Below, one piece after another: positions 50,322-64,000 of a stretch of 64,000 nucleotides of DNA (positions are counted from its first letter, which is position 1; each line of letters begins with the position of its first letter). A model generated the notes under the pieces. That model did no database searches and was not told the DNA's origin. It worked only from the letters and a program-made list of their open reading frames with translations. The translations under genes were made by a program, and so were the position numbers. Origin of the DNA: Deltaproteobacteria bacterium (GTDB lineage Bacteria > Myxococcota > Myxococcia > SLRQ01); contig JARGFU010000010.1 of assembly GCA_029210625.1 (NCBI GenBank), forward strand, positions 62,001 to 126,000, given 5' to 3'.

Positions 50322-51752
50322 ATGCCGGATCCCTTCGCCGACGCCCTGGGAGAGGCGCAGTTCGCCGAGACGGACTGGGACGAGTCGGGCAGCACCCAGC
50401 AGCACGATCCGGGCCGGGGCCTCGAGGCGGTGATCGAGCCCGAGCAGACGGTGATGCTGGGCGAGGAGGGCACGACCTACCTGCCCGGCGGCGAGGCGGT
50501 GGCCGACGCCCTCAAGCTCGGCCGGCGCCGGGCGGCCGGGCGCTGGGGCCGGCTCCTGGAGCGCCTCCTGGGGCGCCGGGATCAATTCCCCCCCGAGGAG
50601 CGGATGGCGGCGGTCTTCGCCCTGGTGGTCGGCGCCGGCGCCGCGATCGGGGTGCCCGCCAACCTGGCGCTGAAGATGGACACCGAGCTGGTGATCCTCT
50701 GCGCGGTCTACGCGCCCCTGGGCTTCGGCCTCTACGCGGCCCTGCGGCTGCGGCGCCTCCCCTCCCGCTTCATCCCGGCGGCGATGTTCCTCCTCACCGC
50801 TAGCTTCATCACCCACTACTGGCTGCGCTTCGACGGCGCCTCCGGCGGCGCGCCGATCTCGGCCTTCGTCTTCGCGGTGCTGCCGGCCGTCGTCGCCCGG
50901 GGCTGGCGGCGCCTGGCGGTCCTCGGCGGCTTCGGCCTGCTGGGGGCGGTGCTCTTCGCCCTCGAGCTGGCCTGGCCCGCCGCCATCCGCCACACCTACC
51001 TGAACGTCGCCCAGCGCAAGGCGGACATCGCCGCCACCTGGCTGCTCTGCTTCGTCATCCTCGGCGTCATCGTCCTCGTCCTCTCCCGGGCCTACGCCGA
51101 CCTGGTCGAGCAGGTGGAGCAGGCCCGCGAGCGCACCGAGTTCCTGCTCAACAACGTCATGCCCGCCCCGGTGGTCGCCCGCCTGCGCCGGGGCGAGCGG
51201 AACATCGCCGACAGCATCGACTCGGTGACGGTGATCTTCGCGGACCTCGCCGGCTTCACCCAGGCGGCCTCCAGCCGTCGGCCGGGCCAGGTGCTGGCCC
51301 TCCTCAACCAGCTCTTCTCCGAGTTCGACGCCATCTGTCAGCGCCACGGGGTCGAGCGGATCAAGACCATCGGGGACGCCTACATGGCCGCCGCCGGCGT
51401 GCCGACGCCCCGGCCGGACCACGCCCCGGCCGCCGCCCGGGCGGCCCTGGAGATGATGGCCTTCGCCCGCCGCAACCCGGGCCTCATGCTGGGCGGGGGC
51501 CTGCGCATGGGCCTCCACTCCGGCCCGGTGGTGGGCGGCGTGGTGGGCATCGCCCGCTTCGCCTACGACCTCTGGGGGGACGCGGTGAACCTCGCCAGCC
51601 GGATGGAGTCCCACGGGGTGGTCGGCAAGGTGCAGGTCAGCCGGGACACCGCGGAGCTCCTCGGCGGCGCCTTCGAGCTGGAGGCCCGCGGCGAGATCGA
51701 GGTGAAGGGCCGCGGCCCCATCACCACCTACTTCGTCCTGCGCGAGCGCTAG
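50322..51752 (+). CDS. Membrane-bound class III adenylate/guanylate cyclase
   Basis: 476 residues. Acidic N-terminal 90 residues, five to six transmembrane helices at about 97-268, a short coiled linker (AYADLVEQVEQARERTEFLLNN), then the class III catalytic domain. It has both metal-binding Asp residues (VIFADLAGFTQ and the later GDAYMAA) and the SRMES/DLWGDAVNLA motif that precedes the transition-state Arg. It makes cAMP or cGMP; substrate choice cannot be read with certainty. The start is supported by a -10-like hexamer 6 bases upstream, not by a ribosome site. Confidence 0.9.
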   Translation: MPDPFADALGEAQFAETDWDESGSTQQHDPGRGLEAVIEPEQTVMLGEEGTTYLPGGEAVADALKLGRRRAAGRWGRLLERLLGRRDQFPPEERMAAVFALVVGAGAAIGVPANLALKMDTELVILCAVYAPLGFGLYAALRLRRLPSRFIPAAMFLLTASFITHYWLRFDGASGGAPISAFVFAVLPAVVARGWRRLAVLGGFGLLGAVLFALELAWPAAIRHTYLNVAQRKADIAATWLLCFVILGVIVLVLSRAYADLVEQVEQARERTEFLLNNVMPAPVVARLRRGERNIADSIDSVTVIFADLAGFTQAASSRRPGQVLALLNQLFSEFDAICQRHGVERIKTIGDAYMAAAGVPTPRPDHAPAAARAALEMMAFARRNPGLMLGGGLRMGLHSGPVVGGVVGIARFAYDLWGDAVNLASRMESHGVVGKVQVSRDTAELLGGAFELEARGEIEVKGRGPITTYFVLRER

Positions 51753-51754
51753 CG

Positions 51755-51955
51755 CTAGCGGGCCTTCCAGCCGAGGCGCAGGAGGACGGGCGGGTGATCG
51801 GAGAGGGGCTCTCCGGCCTCGTCGACGAAGCCCCCGGGCCGGCTCCACTCGAGGGCCGAGAGCTCCCCCTCCGGTGCGCCGCAGGCCGTCAGGAGAAGCA
51901 AGAGCCCGGGAAAGAAAAGGAAAAGGGAGGCCGGAACCGGCGGGGGGCGGGGCAT
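51755..51955 (-). CDS. Small lipoprotein
   Basis: 66 residues with a Pro-rich start, a hydrophobic core and lipobox LLTAC (Cys25) followed by GAPEGELSALEWSRPGG. The signal peptide form makes a chance open frame unlikely. A TATTCT hexamer ends 7 bases before the start. The mature part is only about 42 residues; no family is recognised. It converges with the cyclase gene 3 bases away. Confidence 0.6.
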   Translation of the reverse strand: MPRPPPVPASLFLFFPGLLLLLTACGAPEGELSALEWSRPGGFVDEAGEPLSDHPPVLLRLGWKAR

Positions 51956-51962
51956 CTATGCC

Positions 51963-51968
51963 AGAATA
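51963..51968 (-). promoter_or_regulatory. -10-like TATTCT, near-leaderless start
   Basis: TATTCT on the minus strand, one base off the TATAAT-like consensus family, ends 7 bases before ATG 51955. No ribosome site lies between. Confidence 0.45.
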
Positions 51969-52048
51969 GTGCATCGGCTCTCGCCGGGGGGCGACCGGCG
52001 GGCGGAGCGGAAGAAAAGTCCGAGCTGCGCGGGAACGGGGAGGTTCCA

Positions 52049-62131
<10,083 letters not shown>

Positions 62132-62189
62132 GGGTCACCAGGCCTCCCCCGCGGCCGCGTCTCCACGGGCGCGTCCGCGGGGAGGGGCC

Positions 62190-62195
62190 TAGACT
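62190..62195 (+). promoter_or_regulatory. -10-like TAGACT, near-leaderless start
   Basis: TAGACT ends 8 bases before ATG 62204. A GGGGAGGGG run lies upstream of the hexamer, too far for a normal ribosome site. Confidence 0.35.
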
Positions 62196-62203
62196 CCAGG
62201 GGC

Positions 62204-62668
62204 ATGAACCCCTGGAACTCCTGGACGACCCGCATCGCTGCTGCCCCCCTGGGCTTCGTCGCCGGCGCCGTGCTGGCCCTGGTCTGGACCGGCGGCCACC
62301 ACGCCCAGAAGCGCCGCTGCCACCCGCCGGTGAGCGCGGCCCACGCCTCGGTCGGCGGCTACCACGCCCGGCCGGCAGAAGGCCCGGTCCTCCGTCGCGC
62401 GGTGGTGGTCCCCGTGGGTCAGGCCCTGACGATCCACGTCGAGGGCGGCCTGAAGAGCGTGGTCCACGACGCGGCGCTGGCCGAGGTGGCGGAGGTCACG
62501 CCCCTGGTCGACGGCTCGCTGCGGATCGAGGGCCAGGCGGCCGGGGAGGGGAGCTTGAGCGTCTGGCGGCCCGACGGCGGCAAGACCGTGTACCGGGTGG
62601 AGGTCCTCGGTGAGGACTACCGGCCTTACCAGCCGCCCTGCGGCAAGCGCAGCCTCTGGGTCCATTGA
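62204..62668 (+). CDS. Anchored protein with T2SS/T3SS pilus N-domain
   Basis: 154 residues. One N-terminal membrane helix (IAAAPLGFVAGAVLALVW), a His-rich short stretch, then a single beta domain: RRAVVVPVGQALTIHVEGGLKSVV, AEVAEVTPLVDGSLRIEGQAAGEGSLSVW, VYRVEVL. This is the pattern of the T2SS-T3SS_pil_N domain (the N-terminal ring domain of CpaC/secretin-type proteins: 'vpvGqs.tl...gv.rv.v.dp.iadv...'). It stands alone here, without a secretin. Partner genes are not in the window. Confidence 0.65.
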   Translation: MNPWNSWTTRIAAAPLGFVAGAVLALVWTGGHHAQKRRCHPPVSAAHASVGGYHARPAEGPVLRRAVVVPVGQALTIHVEGGLKSVVHDAALAEVAEVTPLVDGSLRIEGQAAGEGSLSVWRPDGGKTVYRVEVLGEDYRPYQPPCGKRSLWVH

Positions 62669-62674
62669 TAGAAT
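62669..62674 (+). promoter_or_regulatory. Candidate -10 TAGAAT with leader
   Basis: TAGAAT just after the stop of the preceding gene, 25 bases before ATG 62700. Unlike the others the gap holds a GGAGGGG ribosome site, so a normal leader is expected. Confidence 0.35.
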
Positions 62675-62699
62675 CAGCCCCTCTTCGCTGGAGGGGTCC

Positions 62700-63857
62700 A
62701 TGAGGTTCCGGCTCGTCATCGTCGTCGCGCTGCTCTCTTCGGCGCCGCTGATCCTCCTCGTTGCCGGCTGTGATGCGCTGGCCTGCGGACCGGCGCCGGG
62801 CACGGTCTGCGCCGATGACGGTCGACCCGAGCCGCCCTGCTACGTCTGCCAGAACGGGGCGTGGCGGGAGCAGCACTGGGACCCCGCCACCGACGGCGGC
62901 ACCTACCGACCCGCCTTCAAGACCTGCAGCAGCTCCGACCTGCCGCCGATGGCGACGGTGGACTGGGAGCACCCGGTGCTCACCGGCGCGGTGCTGCTCG
63001 CCGGCGCGCCCGACCACTCGGCCCAGGACGTGATCGCGATCGAGGATCAGAGCACGACGATCCCCGGGAAGTTCGCCTACGGGGACATCTCCAAGGATCT
63101 CGAGGGAGAGTACGTCGAGGTCTACCTCGACGACTGCTCGGGGCAGCTTCGGTTGATCGGCGAGACCCTCACCGACAGTGATGGCCGGATCGCGCTGAGC
63201 GTGCCCTGGAACGAGCGGCCGCCCGTGGGGGCTCATCGCCTCCACTTCCGGGTGAAGGGCGACGACAGCCGCACCTCTTCCTGGCTGCGGGTCGTGCCGC
63301 CGGGGACGAAGGCGATGGTCGCCGACATCGACGGGACCCTCACCACCTCGGACCTCGAGCTCTTCCAGGACATCTTCTCCGAGTACTTCGATCAGCTCGG
63401 CGCCGGGGCCTACGTCCCGGAGGCGCGGGCGGGGGCCATCGACCTGACCCTGCGGCGGCGGGTCGAGCAGGGCTACCTGCTGATCCTGGTGACCGGGCGG
63501 CCCTACTACCTCACCGACATCACCCGGGAGTGGCTGGAGACGACGGGGGTCGCCCCGGCCCACCTCCACGTCACCGACTCCAACGCCGAGGCCGTGCCCA
63601 GCGACACCGGGGTGGGGGCCTTCAAGGCCGACTACCTGAACGGCCTGAAGGCGATGGGCCTCGACCTGGTCGCGGCCTACGGCAACGCCACCACCGACAT
63701 CTACGGCTTCGAGCAGGCCGGGATCGACAAGGCAAGCACCTTCATCCTGGGCAAGCACGGCGGCGAGAGCGGCACCGTGGCGCTCGGCGAGGACTACCTG
63801 CAGCACCTGCAGGACATCGCCGCCGAGCCCCCGGCGACTCAGCCCTTCGACGGGTGA
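62700..63857 (+). CDS. Lipoprotein with a lipin-like (LNS2) HAD phosphatase domain
   Basis: 385 residues. ATG 62700 is preceded by GGAGGGG; signal peptide with LVAGC (Cys24). Residues about 100-200 form a beta-rich domain (VYLDDCSGQLRLIGETLTD ... FRVKGDDSRTSSWLRVV). From about 205, MVADIDGTLTTSD is the DxDGT motif of the HAD phosphatases in the LNS2/lipin family; LLILVTGRPYYLTDITREWL and AYGNATTDIYGFEQAGI follow, as in that family. Lipins dephosphorylate phosphatidate; LNS2 proteins of bacteria are mostly uncharacterised. A periplasmic or outer-membrane role is implied by the lipobox. Confidence 0.85.
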   Translation: MRFRLVIVVALLSSAPLILLVAGCDALACGPAPGTVCADDGRPEPPCYVCQNGAWREQHWDPATDGGTYRPAFKTCSSSDLPPMATVDWEHPVLTGAVLLAGAPDHSAQDVIAIEDQSTTIPGKFAYGDISKDLEGEYVEVYLDDCSGQLRLIGETLTDSDGRIALSVPWNERPPVGAHRLHFRVKGDDSRTSSWLRVVPPGTKAMVADIDGTLTTSDLELFQDIFSEYFDQLGAGAYVPEARAGAIDLTLRRRVEQGYLLILVTGRPYYLTDITREWLETTGVAPAHLHVTDSNAEAVPSDTGVGAFKADYLNGLKAMGLDLVAAYGNATTDIYGFEQAGIDKASTFILGKHGGESGTVALGEDYLQHLQDIAAEPPATQPFDG

Positions 63858-63868
63858 CCCGCAGCCGG

Positions 63869-63874
63869 TAGTCT
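63869..63874 (+). promoter_or_regulatory. -10-like TAGTCT, near-leaderless start
   Basis: TAGTCT ends 6 bases (GCGGCC) before ATG 63881. TTCGAC 17 bases upstream of the hexamer could be a -35. No Shine-Dalgarno. Confidence 0.45.
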
Positions 63875-63880
63875 GCGGCC

Positions 63881-64000
63881 ATGACGGCCGCGATCGGACT
63901 GACCCTGCTCCTGCTCGCCGGAGGCGATACAGTCGCCCGGGTGAGCGCCCCCGTCCCCTACGCCGAGGCCGAGAAGGCCGCGCTGGCCAGCGCCGGGGAG
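63881..64000 (+). CDS. Exported protein, 3' end cut by window edge
   Basis: Only 40 codons are inside the window. They read as a signal peptide (MTAAIGLTLLLLAGGDTVAR) followed by VSAPVPYAEAEKAALASAGE. The family cannot be told. It lies 23 bases after the LNS2 gene, but its own -10-like hexamer suggests a separate transcript. Confidence 0.55.
   Translation, partial: MTAAIGLTLLLLAGGDTVARVSAPVPYAEAEKAALASAGE

Overview
The window is a high-GC segment that looks like a chromosome of the Myxococcota (former Deltaproteobacteria). The evidence is a MYXO-CTERM sorting tail, MopE-type CNGxDDDCDG repeats, many lipoproteins and secreted proteins rich in FG-GAP, Kelch and MG domains, a GldA/GldF/GldG-type ABC cassette, and GTG/ATG starts with dense coding. 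I see no rRNA, tRNA, CRISPR array, insertion sequence or phage gene. No gap between genes exceeds 300 bases.

Layout. 1-6300: a truncated FG-GAP lipoprotein, a CAP/MopE/MYXO-CTERM protein, an NfuA-type Fe-S protein, a PEGA-domain membrane protein and a secreted hypothetical, separated by two copies of a repeat with inverted arms and by one perfect 23-bp inverted repeat. 6472-15248 (minus): one operon of ECF sigma, anti-sigma, four minor pilins (FimT/GspH, PilV, PilW, PilX types) and PilY1, closed by a clear hairpin terminator. 15399-25954: a secreted hypothetical, a small orphan, an alpha-2-macroglobulin lipoprotein behind a textbook sigma-54 promoter with a co-transcribed lipoprotein, a double SnoaL-like lipoprotein and a metallophosphoesterase. 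25951-35828: a Kelch lipoprotein, a shortened SecY-like protein fused to a DUF2007-like domain, an M28 peptidase and an Nma111/Deg7-like double protease. 35977-44720: a tail-anchored hypothetical, dnaE, a GNAT-nitrilase gene split by an in-frame TAG, a lipoprotein, a secreted barrel-like protein and a tandem CDP-alcohol phosphatidyltransferase. 44831-51955: the overlapping gldA-gldF-gldG-DUF4340 cassette, a HAD hydrolase, a membrane class III cyclase and a tiny lipoprotein. 52049-64000: a 3,360-residue MopE-repeat lipoprotein (42 tandem copies), a pilus-N-domain protein, a lipin-like (LNS2) lipoprotein and a truncated exported protein.

Most products act at the cell surface or in the periplasm: pilus tip assembly, protease trapping and degradation, envelope lipids, and displayed repeat proteins. 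Four observations stand out: the SecY-DUF2007 fusion whose N-terminus is cut by one nonsense codon; a second single-codon nonsense in the GNAT-nitrilase; about ten starts with a -10-like hexamer only 5-9 bases upstream, suggesting leaderless transcripts; and the giant MopE array with signs of segmental duplication. All assignments come from reading the sequence and remembered family motifs; no database search was run.
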